DNA of 64,000 nt from Deltaproteobacteria bacterium (GCA_002747825.1 PDQQ01000013.1:38822-102821); one strand, 5' to 3'; positions 47,233 through 57,933 are shown, counted from the first letter of the stretch. Program-made: numbers and translations. The notes: generated by a model not told the origin, from the sequence alone.

Positions 47233-48630
47233 TCAGAGGATATATCTGCTCAAGTCCTGGTCTTTGACGATTGCGCTCAACTGTCGGCGTACATATTCAG
47301 CGGTTACCACAAAGGTCTCTCCCTTGCGCTCCGAGGCATCAAAGGAAAGGTTGTCAAGCATTCGCTCCATAACGGTATGCAGCCTTCGTGCCCCTATCTC
47401 CTCGGTCTTTTCATTGACCTCAACGGCAATGGCGGCAATCTCCTCAATCGCATCATCTTCGATAACCAGCTCTACCTCCTCTGTCTCCATAAGGGCCACA
47501 TACTGTTTGACCAGCGCATTTTCGGGTTCGGTGAGAATGCGTACAAACTCCTCCTTGCCCAGCGATTGCAACTCGACCCTGATCGGAAACCGCCCCTGCA
47601 GTTCGGGGATCAGATCAGACGGCTTGCTCAGATGAAAGGCACCGCTGGCGATAAACAGGATATGATCGGTTTTTACCATACCATGCTTGGTGTTCACCGT
47701 TGCCCCTTCGACAATGGGCAGCAGATCCCGCTGCACCCCTTCTCTTGAGACCTCGGGACCGCTGCCCGCACCTCCCTTTGAGGCGATTTTGTCGATTTCA
47801 TCGAGAAAAACGATGCCTGATTGTTCGGTGCGTTTCAGGGCCTCCTGGATCACCTTGTCGTAATCTATCAGTTTTTCAGCTTCCTCTTTGGTAACGGCTG
47901 CCACGGCCTCCTGCATCTTCATTTTTCTGACTTTTTTCTTTTTCGGGAAAAACTTACCAAAGGCATCCTGCAGACTTGACTGCATATCCTCCATACCGGA
48001 GGTGGTGAGGATCTCAACCATTGGTTTTGCTGGACTATCGCTCACCTCAACCTCTATTTCCCGGTCATCAAGACGGCCCTCTCGCAGCATTTTGCGAAAC
48101 TTCTCCCGGGTGGAGTTTTCATTGGCCTGCACCTCTCTCTGCACAGGCAGATCGGCAGAGGACATCGAAAAAGAGTCCTTTCCCGATGGGCCGGCAGCAA
48201 CGGCGCCATGCGGCAGCAGGATATCAAGAATCCTGTCCTCGGCACTTGCCTCGGCAAGCCCCCGTATCCTCTCTTCTTCCTGCTTTTTCACCATCGCAAT
48301 GGCAAGTTCGACCAGATCCCGAATCATCGACTCAACATCACGCCCGACGTAGCCAACTTCTGTATATTTGGAGGCCTCAACCTTGATAAAGGGCGATTGG
48401 GCAAGGGCCGCCAGACGTCTGGCGATCTCGGTCTTGCCGACACCGGTCGGGCCTATCATGATAATATTTTTCGGCGCGATCTCTTCGCGCAACGGCGATG
48501 GGACCTGTCTTCTTCTCCAGCGATTCCTCAGGGCGATGGCCACGGAGCGCTTGGCCTCGGCCTGTCCAACGATATATTTATCGAGTTCTGCAAGTATCTC
48601 TTTCGGGGTAAACGACAGATTCGGCATCAT
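47233..48630 (-). CDS. hslU: HslUV protease ATPase subunit HslU (ClpY)
   Basis: A 465-residue AAA+ unfoldase for HslV. Start [34 protein letters not shown]; Walker [16 protein letters not shown] near 62, [14 protein letters not shown] pore motif near 90, the intermediate I-domain, Walker [15 protein letters not shown] near 268, then the sensor regions and closing SRYIL tail that inserts into HslV. Its ATG overlaps the hslV stop (ATGA). The order xerC-hslV-hslU is like the Bacillus codV-clpQ-clpY group. Confidence 0.97.
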   Translation of the reverse strand: MMPNLSFTPKEILAELDKYIVGQAEAKRSVAIALRNRWRRRQVPSPLREEIAPKNIIMIGPTGVGKTEIARRLAALAQSPFIKVEASKYTEVGYVGRDVESMIRDLVELAIAMVKKQEEERIRGLAEASAEDRILDILLPHGAVAAGPSGKDSFSMSSADLPVQREVQANENSTREKFRKMLREGRLDDREIEVEVSDSPAKPMVEILTTSGMEDMQSSLQDAFGKFFPKKKKVRKMKMQEAVAAVTKEEAEKLIDYDKVIQEALKRTEQSGIVFLDEIDKIASKGGAGSGPEVSREGVQRDLLPIVEGATVNTKHGMVKTDHILFIASGAFHLSKPSDLIPELQGRFPIRVELQSLGKEEFVRILTEPENALVKQYVALMETEEVELVIEDDAIEEIAAIAVEVNEKTEEIGARRLHTVMERMLDNLSFDASERKGETFVVTAEYVRRQLSAIVKDQDLSRYIL

Positions 48631-49157
48631 ATCTTCTCAACGAGTATAGAGTTATTGGTAAAGACACAGATATTTCCGGCAATGGTCAAGGCCTCTCGGC
48701 ATATCTCTTCGGCATCCAGGGGGCTATGGCGGATCAGTGCCAGAGCAGCGGCCTGGGCGTATGGACCGCCGGAACCTATGGCAAGGATCCCCTCATCTCC
48801 TTCGATCACGTCACCAGAGCCGGAAAGCAACAGGCTGTGCTCCTTGTTGACAGCGATCAGCATCGCCTCCAATCGTCTGAGATACTTGTCGGTCCGCCAC
48901 TCTTTTGCCAGCTCAACCGAGGCCCGCAGCAGATTCCCGTGAAACTGTTCGAGTTTCTGTTCGAGTTTGTCAAACAGCGTAAAGGCATCGGCCGTGGCAC
49001 CGGCAAAACCGGTCACCACCTGGTCGTGGTAGAGCCTTCGCACTTTCCTGGCGTTATGTTTCATCACCGTGTTGCCCAGAGAGACCTGACCGTCTCCGGC
49101 AACTGCCACCTGGCCCTTGTGCCGTACCGCAATAATGGTTGTCGATCGAAATTTCAT
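48627..49157 (-). CDS. hslV: HslUV protease peptidase subunit HslV (ClpQ)
   Basis: A 176-residue proteasome-like Ntn-hydrolase. The propeptide is MKFRS and the catalytic Thr follows ([21 protein letters not shown]). Additional family motifs are [22 protein letters not shown] and [22 protein letters not shown]. It forms dodecamers capped by HslU. It overlaps hslU at its stop and lies 58 bases after xerC. Confidence 0.96.
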   Translation of the reverse strand: MKFRSTTIIAVRHKGQVAVAGDGQVSLGNTVMKHNARKVRRLYHDQVVTGFAGATADAFTLFDKLEQKLEQFHGNLLRASVELAKEWRTDKYLRRLEAMLIAVNKEHSLLLSGSGDVIEGDEGILAIGSGGPYAQAAALALIRHSPLDAEEICREALTIAGNICVFTNNSILVEKI

Positions 49158-49215
49158 ATTTTTTCTTTTTTTTATTGATCTCAGCTATAGTCGAATCCCA
49201 GGTACCCCGGCTGTA

Positions 49216-50118
49216 TCAGCTTTTTTGCGCCAGGGGATGCGCCTTGTCGTAGACATCGGAGAGATGATCAAGGCTGAGATGGGTATACCGCTGGGTCGTT
49301 GACAGACTTGCATGCCCCAAAAGCTCCTGAACAGAGCGCATGTCAGCCCCCATCTCCAAAAGATGCGTCGCAAAGGAGTGGCGCAGGGCATGGGGAGTGA
49401 CAGCCTGCAGGATCCCCGCCCGCTCCCCATAACAGCGAACCATTCGTTCGACACTGCGAACGGATATGCGCCCCCCTCTTCCGTTGACAAACAGGGGACT
49501 CTGATCGACCTCTCTACCGCGCGCGGCCCGTTTTTCAAGAATCTGGGTTCGGGAGCCGAACCAGCCGCGGACCGCCTCAAGGGCCGGTGCGCCAACCGGC
49601 ACAAGACGCTCCTTGTTCCCTTTGCCCCGTACCCTAAGCATTTCTTCGCCTAAATCAAGATCGGCCAGGTCTCTGGAAACGAGCTCTGAAACCCGTATTC
49701 CAGTGGAATAGAGCAGTTCAAGAATCGCCCTGTCCCGGGCCATAAAGGAATCTTTTGCAGAGGGTGCCTCGAGCAGTGCAAAAACCTCGTCAACGGTTAA
49801 AAATACCGGGATATATGAGCCGACCTTTGGCCCTGTAATCGAGGCCACCGGATCAACGGCCAGGTATTTTCTTTGCAGACAAAAGCGAAAAAAGGTACGC
49901 AGGGCAGAGAGCTTTCTGGCAACAGTGGCCGCACTGTTTTTCCGCAGCCCGGCAATATATTTGCGTATCATCGGCGCATCAATGTCCTGGACAGAGATAT
50001 CCTCGGAAAGCCCCGCATACAACTCCTTGAGATCCCTCTCATATCCATTTATGGTATGCAGGGAATAGCCCTTTTCAACCTCCAGCCAGCTTGTAAATTT
50101 CGCAATCGTCTTTATCAT
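49216..50118 (-). CDS. xerC: Tyrosine recombinase XerC/D
   Basis: A 300-residue site-specific recombinase that resolves chromosome dimers at dif. It has the N-terminal SAM-like DNA-binding domain and the catalytic set: Arg in STGIRVSELVSRD near 155, HALRHSFATHL (His and Arg), GHASLSTTQRYTH with the nucleophilic Tyr near 285. ATG 50118 is used; the frame is open 25 codons upstream without family similarity. It heads hslV-hslU. No integron or phage genes adjoin it, which supports a housekeeping XerC/XerD over an integrase. Confidence 0.92.
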   Translation of the reverse strand: MIKTIAKFTSWLEVEKGYSLHTINGYERDLKELYAGLSEDISVQDIDAPMIRKYIAGLRKNSAATVARKLSALRTFFRFCLQRKYLAVDPVASITGPKVGSYIPVFLTVDEVFALLEAPSAKDSFMARDRAILELLYSTGIRVSELVSRDLADLDLGEEMLRVRGKGNKERLVPVGAPALEAVRGWFGSRTQILEKRAARGREVDQSPLFVNGRGGRISVRSVERMVRCYGERAGILQAVTPHALRHSFATHLLEMGADMRSVQELLGHASLSTTQRYTHLSLDHLSDVYDKAHPLAQKS

Positions 50119-50471
50119 TTCTACAATAACCAAAAAAGCAGAGGAGTGTAAAAAACATTCAGCAGCGGAAGATCGCTCTTTTCCCCTCGACATCCTGAGG
50201 CGTTCGTAATATATACCACTGTGCGCTGATTGTCAGAAACTGACCGTCTGCACACCGTCTCAGATAAACAGGCAGCAGTCTTTCAGCATACCAATACAGT
50301 AAAAACTCTATTTTAGAAAGCATACAACAACAATTTACTTCGCCGCCCTAAAACCACAAAATCAGGAAAAAAGGCCGTTTGTCTATTTTTCAGCAACAGC
50401 CACCGGATGAACGAAGACCTGTTGCAAAAAAGAGCTGGGCCGCCTTTCTTTTACCCGAGAGATTTTCTGTT
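50119..50471. other. Divergent intergenic region xerC-xseB
   Basis: About 350 bases between xerC and xseB, AT-rich in its middle. The xseB frame is open back to 50379 but without similarity. I see no other gene and no definite promoter. Confidence 0.35.
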
Positions 50472-50705
50472 ATGGCCTCAAAAACCTTTGAATCGGCACT
50501 CAGTAAGCTGGAAAAGATAACCGAACAGCTCGAAGACGGCGACCTGAGCCTGGAAAGCAGTCTCAAAAAGTTTGACGAGGGTATCCAGCTGGCAACCTTC
50601 TGCGCGGAACAGCTCTCCGAGGCCAGGGCCAAGGTGGAGATACTCCTGGAAAAAGAGACACAACAGGAGAGCCAAGCCTTTGACGGGGAAGATCGTGGAC
50701 ATTAA
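50472..50705 (+). CDS. xseB: Exodeoxyribonuclease VII small subunit
   Basis: A 77-residue helical protein, the small subunit of the ExoVII nuclease. It begins [38 protein letters not shown], the XseB signature, with the usual helix-loop-helix pattern and length. CCGAGAG precedes ATG 50472. The large subunit xseA is not in the window. It overlaps ispA by 11 bases, in the classic xseB-ispA-dxs order. Confidence 0.93.
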   Translation: MASKTFESALSKLEKITEQLEDGDLSLESSLKKFDEGIQLATFCAEQLSEARAKVEILLEKETQQESQAFDGEDRGH

Positions 50706-51591
50706 ACAATATCTGGAAAGCAAACGCCTGTTTGTCGAGCAGGGGCTCAGGGATTTGATGCCCGGGACAGAAGGCCCGTTTGCCAAACACATTGAGGCGA
50801 TGCGCTACAGTCTGTTTGCCGGCGGCAAGAGAGTGCGCCCGATCCTTTGCCTTGCCGCAGCCGAGGCCGTTGATCGATCGGCAGAGACCGCTCGGCTGAT
50901 GCTGCCCACCGCCTGTGCGCTCGAGTGCATTCACACCTATTCGCTGATCCACGATGACCTGCCGGCCATGGACGACGACGCTCTTCGGCGCGGAAAACCA
51001 ACCAACCATATACTTTTTGGCGATGGACAGGCTGTTCTTGCCGGTGACGGGCTGCTCACCTGGGCCTTCGAACTTCTGGCAGACAGCAGCCGCGGCGCTC
51101 TCGGCCCGGAGCAGCGCCTGCAGATCATTCAGGTGATCGCCAGGGCAGCCGGCCCCATCGGGATGGTTGGCGGACAGAGCCTTGATCTTCTCTGTGAAAA
51201 CAGCACGGTTGAATTTTCCACCCTGCAGACCATTCACAAACATAAAACAGGGGCCCTTATCACCGCCGCCGTTGTATCGGGTGCTCTTGGCGCCAAAGCC
51301 GATGACAGGCAGATTGCAGCCCTTACCGACTATGGTGATCAGATCGGGCTGGCCTTCCAGATTGTCGACGATCTGCTCAACGTCACCTCGAGCGCGGCCG
51401 AACTCGGCAAGGCCGTCGGTTCGGATGCCGAACGGGGTAAGGCCACCTACCCGGTTTTTTTTGGTGTGGAAGAAACAAGAAAAAAGGCGCAGGAGGCCGT
51501 TACCCGGGCCATATCCTGTCTTCAGATCTTTGACGATTCGGCGGCCCCCCTGCGTGCGCTGGCCGAATATATCTTTACACGCAGTAATTAA
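50695..51591 (+). CDS. ispA: Polyprenyl (farnesyl/geranyl) diphosphate synthase
   Basis: A 298-residue trans-prenyltransferase that adds isopentenyl diphosphate units to make C15 (farnesyl) diphosphate. The first Asp-rich motif [19 protein letters not shown] is near residue 83, the second [20 protein letters not shown] near 222. Start is GTG 50695, with GGGGAAG 5 bases upstream, inside the end of xseB. Product length (C15 versus C20) cannot be told from sequence. It supplies quinone side chains and undecaprenyl carrier precursors. Confidence 0.93.
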   Translation: MDIKQYLESKRLFVEQGLRDLMPGTEGPFAKHIEAMRYSLFAGGKRVRPILCLAAAEAVDRSAETARLMLPTACALECIHTYSLIHDDLPAMDDDALRRGKPTNHILFGDGQAVLAGDGLLTWAFELLADSSRGALGPEQRLQIIQVIARAAGPIGMVGGQSLDLLCENSTVEFSTLQTIHKHKTGALITAAVVSGALGAKADDRQIAALTDYGDQIGLAFQIVDDLLNVTSSAAELGKAVGSDAERGKATYPVFFGVEETRKKAQEAVTRAISCLQIFDDSAAPLRALAEYIFTRSN

Positions 51592-51710
51592 TCTGCTGTC
51601 AGGAATCAACTGTTTGTAAAAGGCAGCCTGACAGACACAACACAAAACGGAATCAGGATCTTCGAGACAGGCCCTTCTCGCTCCGATCCGAGTCTTGGAT
51701 ACATATTGCA

Positions 51711-53630
51711 ATGACTCTTATGCCAACACCGCAAACCGACATCCCCAAAACGATACTCGACCAGATACAGAGTCCTGCCGACATCAGGGCGCTGGATCTC
51801 AAACAACTGGAAAGACTTGCCCAGGATATCCGCGACACCATTATCCATACCGTCTCAAAAAATGGCGGCCATCTGGCGCCAAGTCTGGGGGTCGTCGAGC
51901 TCACCATTGCCCTGCACTCTGTGTTTAACACCCCTTCGGACAAGATTATCTGGGATGTGGGACATCAGGCCTATGCCCATAAACTTCTGACCGGACGGCA
52001 GAAGGAATTCAAAACCCTCAGAAAGCACAAGGGAATGAGCGGTTTTCCAAAGCGGAAGGAATCCTGCTACGACGCCTTTGAGACCGGTCATAGCTCAACC
52101 TCTATCTCCGCCGCCTCCGGCATAACCCTCGCCAAACTGATCAAAGGTGAGACAGGCCGGGCCATTGCCGTGATTGGTGACGGTTCGATGACCGCGGGTA
52201 TGGCCTTTGAAGCGCTCAACCACTCCGGGCATCTCGACAAGGATCTGATCGTCATACTCAACGACAACGAGATGTCAATCTCACCCAATGTCGGCGCCTT
52301 GTCGAGCTTTCTCAGCCGAAAACTGAGCGGCAAGACCATGCGGCGGGTAAAAGACCATCTCGTGGAAAAGCTGGGGAATATCTCTGGTATCGGTGAAAAC
52401 ATCTTGAATATCCTGCGCAAGAGTGAGGAGTCCTTCAAGAGCTTTTTTACCCCCGGCATGTTATTTGAGGCCTTCAAATTCAACTATATCGGCCCCATTG
52501 ACGGCCATAACCTCGAAGATTTACTGGAAACCCTGGAGACGGTACGCGACACCTCACAGGGACCAACCCTGATGCATATCCTTACCCGAAAGGGCAAGGG
52601 CTATCTCCCCGCTGAGGAAAATCCTGATATATTCCATGGTGTTGGCCCCTTTTCCGTTGAGAGCGGTGAGCTGGCCAAGTCAAACGGGCCGATCAGCTAC
52701 ACCAAGGTTTTTGGAGATACAATCACAGAGCTGGCCCGCAACAACGAAAAGATCGTTGCTATCTCTGCGGCAATGGTATCGGGAACCGGGCTGGTCGGTT
52801 TTGCCGAGGAGTTTCCCGAGCGATTTTTCGATGTCGGGATTGCCGAGCAACACGCGGTGACCTTTGCAGCAGGTCTGGCCTCAGAAGGTATGCATCCGGT
52901 GGTCGCTATCTACTCGACCTTTTTCCAGCGGGCCCTGGACCAGATCATTCACGATATCTGTATTCCCGCCCTCCCGGTCACCCTGGCCATAGACAGGGCC
53001 GGTGTTGTCGGCGAGGATGGGCCGACCCACCACGGGGTGTTTGACCTCAGCTTTCTGCGCTTTATCCCGAATATGGTGATAATGGCGCCCAAGGACGAGG
53101 AAGAGCTGCAGCATATGCTCTATACCGCAATAGAGCACGAAGGACCTTCCGCCGTCCGCTACCCGCGTGGATCGGCAGAAGATGTCGCCATGAGCGCAAA
53201 GGATGCCCTGCAGACGATTCCGATCGGTAAGGGGGAGACGCTGCGCGAGGGCGGTGACGTGCTGCTGCTGCCGGTTGGCAACCGGGTGTATGCGGCCCTT
53301 GCCGCGGCACAAACACTCGAGGAGGAAGGAATAGAGGCGGCGGTGATCAATCCGAGATTTATCAAGCCCCTTGATGCAGAGCTTATAGAGCACTGGGCGA
53401 GAAAAACCGGTCATCTTGTCACCGTTGAAGACAACAGCCGACTGGGCGGTTTCGGCAGCTCGGTGGTCGAGATGCTCAGCCAAAGAAATGTTTTCGGGAT
53501 AAAGACCAGACTCCTCGGGCATCCCGACGTTTTTGTAGAACACGGACCACAAAAGGCCCTGTGGGAGAGCAGCGCAATCGACGCTGCGGCCATTGTCAGA
53601 GAGGCAAAGGAGCTTCTCTCGGAGTCGTAA
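51711..53630 (+). CDS. dxs: 1-deoxy-D-xylulose-5-phosphate synthase
   Basis: A 639-residue thiamine-diphosphate enzyme that condenses pyruvate with glyceraldehyde-3-phosphate, the first step of the MEP isoprenoid route (and a source of thiamine and pyridoxal precursors). The ThDP-binding GDGSMTAGMAFEALNHSG is near residue 155; the pyrimidine domain and DRAGVVGEDGPTHHGVFDLSFLR are near 430; LPVGNRVY and EDNSRLGGFGSSVVE are in the C-terminal domain. ATG 51711 is used; an ATG three codons on is also possible. It follows ispA by 119 bases. DXP also feeds PdxJ, encoded in this window. Confidence 0.96.
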   Translation: MTLMPTPQTDIPKTILDQIQSPADIRALDLKQLERLAQDIRDTIIHTVSKNGGHLAPSLGVVELTIALHSVFNTPSDKIIWDVGHQAYAHKLLTGRQKEFKTLRKHKGMSGFPKRKESCYDAFETGHSSTSISAASGITLAKLIKGETGRAIAVIGDGSMTAGMAFEALNHSGHLDKDLIVILNDNEMSISPNVGALSSFLSRKLSGKTMRRVKDHLVEKLGNISGIGENILNILRKSEESFKSFFTPGMLFEAFKFNYIGPIDGHNLEDLLETLETVRDTSQGPTLMHILTRKGKGYLPAEENPDIFHGVGPFSVESGELAKSNGPISYTKVFGDTITELARNNEKIVAISAAMVSGTGLVGFAEEFPERFFDVGIAEQHAVTFAAGLASEGMHPVVAIYSTFFQRALDQIIHDICIPALPVTLAIDRAGVVGEDGPTHHGVFDLSFLRFIPNMVIMAPKDEEELQHMLYTAIEHEGPSAVRYPRGSAEDVAMSAKDALQTIPIGKGETLREGGDVLLLPVGNRVYAALAAAQTLEEEGIEAAVINPRFIKPLDAELIEHWARKTGHLVTVEDNSRLGGFGSSVVEMLSQRNVFGIKTRLLGHPDVFVEHGPQKALWESSAIDAAAIVREAKELLSES

Positions 53631-53652
53631 CGACCCACAAAGGCAGCAGCCG

Positions 53653-54675
53653 CTACGCGACCCGGAAATAGCCTTTGTACCAGTCGACAAACTGCTCGAT
53701 CCCGAACTCCAGGCTCGTCGAAGGTCTGTAGTCAAGATCGACAACCAGGTCATCGACGTTGGCATAGGTTGCAGGTACATCCCCGGGCTGCATCGGTAAA
53801 AGATTCTTCTTCGCCTTTTTCCCCAGACACTCCTCAAGTACCTCAATATAGCGCAACAGCCGTTCCTTATTGTTATTGCCTATATTATAGATGCGATACG
53901 GACAATAGGAGGTCGCCGGATCCGGCCTGTCTCCACTCCAGTCTGGATTTCCCTCAGGGATCTTGCCAACCACCCTTACAAGGCCTTCGACGATATCATC
54001 GATATAGGTAAAATCCCGTTGCATCTCTCCACGGTTGAAGACATCGATCGGCCTGTCTTCGAGAATTGCCTTGGTGAACAGGAAAAGCGCCATATCCGGC
54101 CGTCCCCACGGCCCATATACGGTGAAAAAGCGTAGACCGGTGGTTGGCAGCCGGTACAGATGGCTGTAGGTATGTGCCATAAGCTCGTTTGCCTTTTTCG
54201 AGGCGGCATACAGCGAAACCGGGTGGTCAACATTGTCATGCACAGAAAAAGGCATCGAGGTATTTGCCCCATATACAGAGCTCGACGAGGCATAGACGAG
54301 ATGCCTCACCCCCGAATGCCGACACCCCTCGAGGAGATTGGCAAAGCCGACCAGATTGGAATCGACATATGAATGCGGGTTCTGGATCGAATAACGAACC
54401 CCGACCTGGGCCGCAAGGTTGACGACAACATCAAAGCTGTTCTCCTGAAACAGAGTCTCGATCGCCTGCCGATCGGAGATATCCAGAGGAATATGCCGAA
54501 ACCGCTCGCCTTCGGCAAGGGCGGCCATCCTGTCAAGCTTGAGCCTTGGATCGTAATAATCGTTGACGTTGTCCAGCCCCACGACCTCGGCACCAGCATC
54601 GATCAGCCGCCGCGCCAGATGAGCGCCGATAAAACCGGCTGCGCCGGTAATAAGCACCGTGTTTATGCCATCCAT
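53653..54675 (-). CDS. NAD-dependent epimerase, UDP-glucuronate 4-epimerase-like
   Basis: A 340-residue extended short-chain dehydrogenase. The N-terminal NAD site [16 protein letters not shown] (residues 9-24) and catalytic YAASKKANE (near 157) are present, with Ser in ASSSSVYG near 130. Sequence [25 protein letters not shown] is typical of the UDP-GlcA 4-epimerase group that supplies UDP-GalA for surface polysaccharide. Other 4-epimerases are possible. It converges on dxs; its stop is 22 bases from the dxs stop. Confidence 0.85.
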   Translation of the reverse strand: MDGINTVLITGAAGFIGAHLARRLIDAGAEVVGLDNVNDYYDPRLKLDRMAALAEGERFRHIPLDISDRQAIETLFQENSFDVVVNLAAQVGVRYSIQNPHSYVDSNLVGFANLLEGCRHSGVRHLVYASSSSVYGANTSMPFSVHDNVDHPVSLYAASKKANELMAHTYSHLYRLPTTGLRFFTVYGPWGRPDMALFLFTKAILEDRPIDVFNRGEMQRDFTYIDDIVEGLVRVVGKIPEGNPDWSGDRPDPATSYCPYRIYNIGNNNKERLLRYIEVLEECLGKKAKKNLLPMQPGDVPATYANVDDLVVDLDYRPSTSLEFGIEQFVDWYKGYFRVA

Positions 54676-54764
54676 TCCTGCTTTCTCTTCCCGTTGAAAT
54701 TACTCTTTGACGCCAGCAAAACTCACCAGCATAACAGCAATAGTCCGCCCATCAGAAATCCAGG

Positions 54765-56033
54765 CTAATCGTCAAAGTCGCCTTCAGGCCCTTTGTCCAC
54801 ATCAAGATGCCTGGCCTTTTCAATTATCTTTTCCACAGTCCAGTCTGCGGGGTCCTCTATCTGTCTGCCCTTAGATCCCAGGTCATAGGTTCCGGCCGCA
54901 AGAAGCAGTTCCTTCCCGAGGGTTGCGGTACCGTCAGCGTGAAAGACCTCGGTGAGCATCTGGTAGACAAAGTCCTCGACCCTGGCAACCATCCGCTCTC
55001 GTACGGCCCGTTCCTGGGCAAGGATCGTGGTCTCAAAAGGCAGATTCAGCTTCTTGTAATCGCCGCCCTTCCAGCCGGCGTCTGCCGCATGACGTACCAT
55101 CTTCTCCCAGGTTGCTTCGCTGACACCTTCGCCTTTTTTCTTGACAAAATTACCCTCTGCATCCTGGATGGCATTACCATAGTCGTTTACCTCAAGCCCC
55201 CAGGAGACCATCTGCAGTGCCGTTGCCACATTGGCCTTTGTGGTATTGGTCTGGGCGCCGATAGCACGCAGCCGGTCAGAATTATTGCCCGATGTCCCAT
55301 GCTGGGCACCGGAGACACCGTAGTCTTGCAGATGTCTGTGAATCTCTGCGGTCAATTCCACCTGAATACCACTGCCGCTCGCCTCCAGCCCATGCGAAGA
55401 ACCGTTATTGAGGGCAATCCAATCAGGCAGAATACCCCTGCTGTTGAGCCCTTTGATAAGATAGGTGGCGTCATCAACCGTCGACAACCCCTGAGTGCCC
55501 TTTATCTCGCCGACCTCGGTTTCAAGTCCCGCCCAGCCCGGAATATATTCGGCGAGCGCAATGTTGGCCAAAAGATTCTTATCATCTGGCATATGCGAGG
55601 CATCAACGGCAATCGAGGTTATTCCGGCATCAAACAGCGAAGGGATCTCCATCTTTGCATATGGAATATCATCCTCACTCTTGATCCCATAGTGGTCAGC
55701 ATGAATAGCGACAGGCACCGTTATTCCCATCTCATTGCAGAAGCTGTCCACCATGCGGGCTATGTTAAAAAAATTCACCGGACAATAGCTGCACTCGGAA
55801 CGGGCTATCTCGATGAGCAGACAGGCATCGGCCCGCTCGGCGGCCCGCAGGGCACCACGGATAACCAGACTGTTTCTGCCATTTGCCGCAATGGTCATGG
55901 CCCCGCCTTTGGCGGTGAGGGCCTGGTCAATAACCTTGCCGCTGACCAGCAATGCCTTTGAATGGGGAAAACAGCGAACAATATTGGGTGGTCTTCCGGT
56001 TTGTATCAGCTTCTCAAAATCAGAATCTTGCAT
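54765..56033 (-). CDS. Class II fructose-bisphosphate aldolase
   Basis: A 422-residue zinc aldolase, longer than the E. coli FbaA (359). It cleaves or makes fructose-1,6-bisphosphate, feeding the FBPase near 7 kb. Metal and substrate residues sit in VAIHADHYG near residue 110, GLETEVGEIKG near 180, and ALNNGSSHGLEASG near 230; GTSGNNSDRLR and TNTTKANVATALQMVSWG follow. GGAGG lies 7 bases before ATG 56033 (4 before ATG 56036), so the former is used. The family includes sugar-bisphosphate aldolases with other specificities; symbol left open. Confidence 0.85.
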   Translation of the reverse strand: MQDSDFEKLIQTGRPPNIVRCFPHSKALLVSGKVIDQALTAKGGAMTIAANGRNSLVIRGALRAAERADACLLIEIARSECSYCPVNFFNIARMVDSFCNEMGITVPVAIHADHYGIKSEDDIPYAKMEIPSLFDAGITSIAVDASHMPDDKNLLANIALAEYIPGWAGLETEVGEIKGTQGLSTVDDATYLIKGLNSRGILPDWIALNNGSSHGLEASGSGIQVELTAEIHRHLQDYGVSGAQHGTSGNNSDRLRAIGAQTNTTKANVATALQMVSWGLEVNDYGNAIQDAEGNFVKKKGEGVSEATWEKMVRHAADAGWKGGDYKKLNLPFETTILAQERAVRERMVARVEDFVYQMLTEVFHADGTATLGKELLLAAGTYDLGSKGRQIEDPADWTVEKIIEKARHLDVDKGPEGDFDD

Positions 56034-56189
56034 CATATATCCTCCATCAGTGGTACAAAGACCATAGCTCTTCGACTTCACCTGTACTATTTTCAGCTGC
56101 CACCTTTCAGCAAACGTTCAGGGCAAGGCAGAAAACTGACCTCTGCAATAATACTGCAGACAAGACGACAAATCCAGCCAAGATTGGCT

Positions 56190-56974
56190 TTATTCGTTGT
56201 CTTCTTGTGCGGGCAGATCGACAAAACCGGCAAAGCCTTTCCGACCAAAAACCCGTACCGCCACAACACTCACTTCATAGAGGAGAACCAGGGGAATCCC
56301 CATCATCATCTGGTTAACGATATCCGGAGTCGGGGTAAGGATCGCAGCAATAATAAAGTTGATAAGAATCGAATATTTTCTGTTTCTGGCGAGAAAGGCA
56401 TCGTCAATAAGACCAATTTTTGCAAGAAATACCATAAAAAGCGGCATCTCAAAAATAACCCCAAAGGCCAGCAACAGCCTGGTTGCAAGGGTAAAATACT
56501 CGCTCACCGCAGGAAGCGAGGTAAGATATTCGTTGTTATATCCGACCAGAAATTTGAATGCCGGAGGAAAAACCACAAAATATCCAAAGGCGGCTCCCCC
56601 GAGAAAACACAGGGTTGACAGACTGACAAAGGGGACAAGAACCCGTTTTTCGTGTTTAAACAGGCCCGGGGAGACGAAGCGCCAGATCTGGGAGAAAACC
56701 ACCGGACTTCCGAGAAGTATGCCGGAGACCAGGGCGAGCTTTAGATAAAAAAAAACCCTTCCTGGTAGGATGTAAAAATCAAGGAGGTCTGTTCGGGCAG
56801 CACCTCGGTAAGCGGCTGAAAGAACCAGGTGCCAATCGGGCGGATGACGCTATACGACAGACAAAAGCCGACAAAAACAGCGACAAAAGAGATGATCAGG
56901 CAGGAACGCAGCTCACGCAAGTGTTCGGTCAGAGCCTGTTTTTCGGGATGCTGGTCTGTGTTTTCAATACCCAT
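56190..56974 (-). pseudogene. tatC: Sec-independent translocase TatC, frameshifted at a T9 run
   Basis: Two adjacent frames encode the two halves of TatC. The first starts at ATG 56974 (QALTEHLRELRSCLI, the TatC N-terminus, to SYQEGFFFI) and stops at 56741-56743. The second resumes at GILLGSPVVFSQIWRFVSPG and runs through the remaining membrane segments to 56190. The break lies at nine T's (A's at 56747-56755 on the plus strand); with a tenth T the frame reads EGFFFYLKLALVSGILLGS, an unbroken TatC. TatC is the core of the twin-arginine exporter for folded cofactor proteins such as FdhA. A sequencing error, a true mutation, or slippage on the T-run are the options. Confidence 0.88.
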
Positions 56975-57021
56975 ACCATGTACCAGTCAATGGAGAAGCT
57001 GCACAAAGGGTTCCGTCTTGT

Positions 57022-57933
57022 TCAGAGCAAGACTGCAGATGAGTCGTTACAAATTCTTTTTTTCGCCTCCTGATACCGGGCCCTGGTCTTGGCAATGATC
57101 TCGGCAGGCAATGGCGGTGGTGGCGGGGTCTTATCCCAGCTGAGGCCAGAGAGATAATCCCTGAGGAACTGCTTGTCAAAGCTCGGCTGCGAGCGTCCCG
57201 GAGCATAGGCGTCTACGGGCCAAAAACGCGAAGAATCAGGCGTGAGCACCTCATCAATCAGTATGAGTTTTCCTGCAACCTCTCCGAACTCAAACTTTGT
57301 ATCGGCAATGATAATCCCTCTGCCCCGGGCATAATCCGCAGCGCGCTCGTATAGGGCCTTGGCAATATCGGCTATCTTTTCGGCCCGCTCCTCCCCAACA
57401 ATCCGCTGCATTTCCGCCATCGATATATTCTCGTCATGGTTGCCTATCGCGGCCTTTGTCGATGGGGTAAAGAGGATTTCGGGAAACTGCTCTGACTCGA
57501 GCATATTTTCAGGCAGCTGAAACCCGCAGACGTTGGTATTTTTCTTGTACGCGCTCCAGAACGAACCGGAGATATAACCGCGAACGATACATTCTACGGA
57601 AAGAGGTTGGGTCTTTTTCACCAGCATAGAACGCCCCTGCAGCTGCTCCCTGTAGGGCTGACATTCGGCGGGATAGTCGTCGACCGAAGCAGTGATGAGA
57701 TGATTCTCGACAATATCGCCGAGCAGATCGAACCAGAAAAGAGATAATTCGGTGAGTACGGCACCTTTTCCGGGGATCAGATCATCCATCACCACATCAT
57801 AGGCGGAAATCCTATCGGAGGCGACCATCAACAACATCTGTTCATGTCCAGGAATTTCATACATATCACGAACCTTTCCTCTATGCGTTAAGATAAGACC
57901 CGGAAAATCTGTATGTTGTACAACGTCTGTCAT
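57022..57933 (-). CDS. purC: Phosphoribosylaminoimidazole-succinocarboxamide synthase
   Basis: A 303-residue SAICAR synthetase of de novo purine synthesis; it joins CAIR and aspartate using ATP. Markers: LTHRGKVRDMYEIPG near residue 15, MVASDRISAYDVVMDDLIPGKGAVL near 37, LSVECIVRGYISGSFW near 120 and IADTKFEFG near 205. The length is that of the larger, yeast-like PurC rather than the 237-residue E. coli form. It is transcribed leftwards and is followed by tatC. Confidence 0.95.
   Translation of the reverse strand: MTDVVQHTDFPGLILTHRGKVRDMYEIPGHEQMLLMVASDRISAYDVVMDDLIPGKGAVLTELSLFWFDLLGDIVENHLITASVDDYPAECQPYREQLQGRSMLVKKTQPLSVECIVRGYISGSFWSAYKKNTNVCGFQLPENMLESEQFPEILFTPSTKAAIGNHDENISMAEMQRIVGEERAEKIADIAKALYERAADYARGRGIIIADTKFEFGEVAGKLILIDEVLTPDSSRFWPVDAYAPGRSQPSFDKQFLRDYLSGLSWDKTPPPPPLPAEIIAKTRARYQEAKKRICNDSSAVLL

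Noticed and set aside
52881..53846. 321-codon minus-strand frame opposite dxs
   Set aside because: Covers the C-terminal domains of a complete dxs; no motif, no ribosome-binding site.
54807..55961. 384-codon plus-strand frame opposite the aldolase gene
   Set aside because: The aldolase carries all metal and substrate motifs on the minus strand; the plus-strand product has no domain and odd Arg/Ile/His use.
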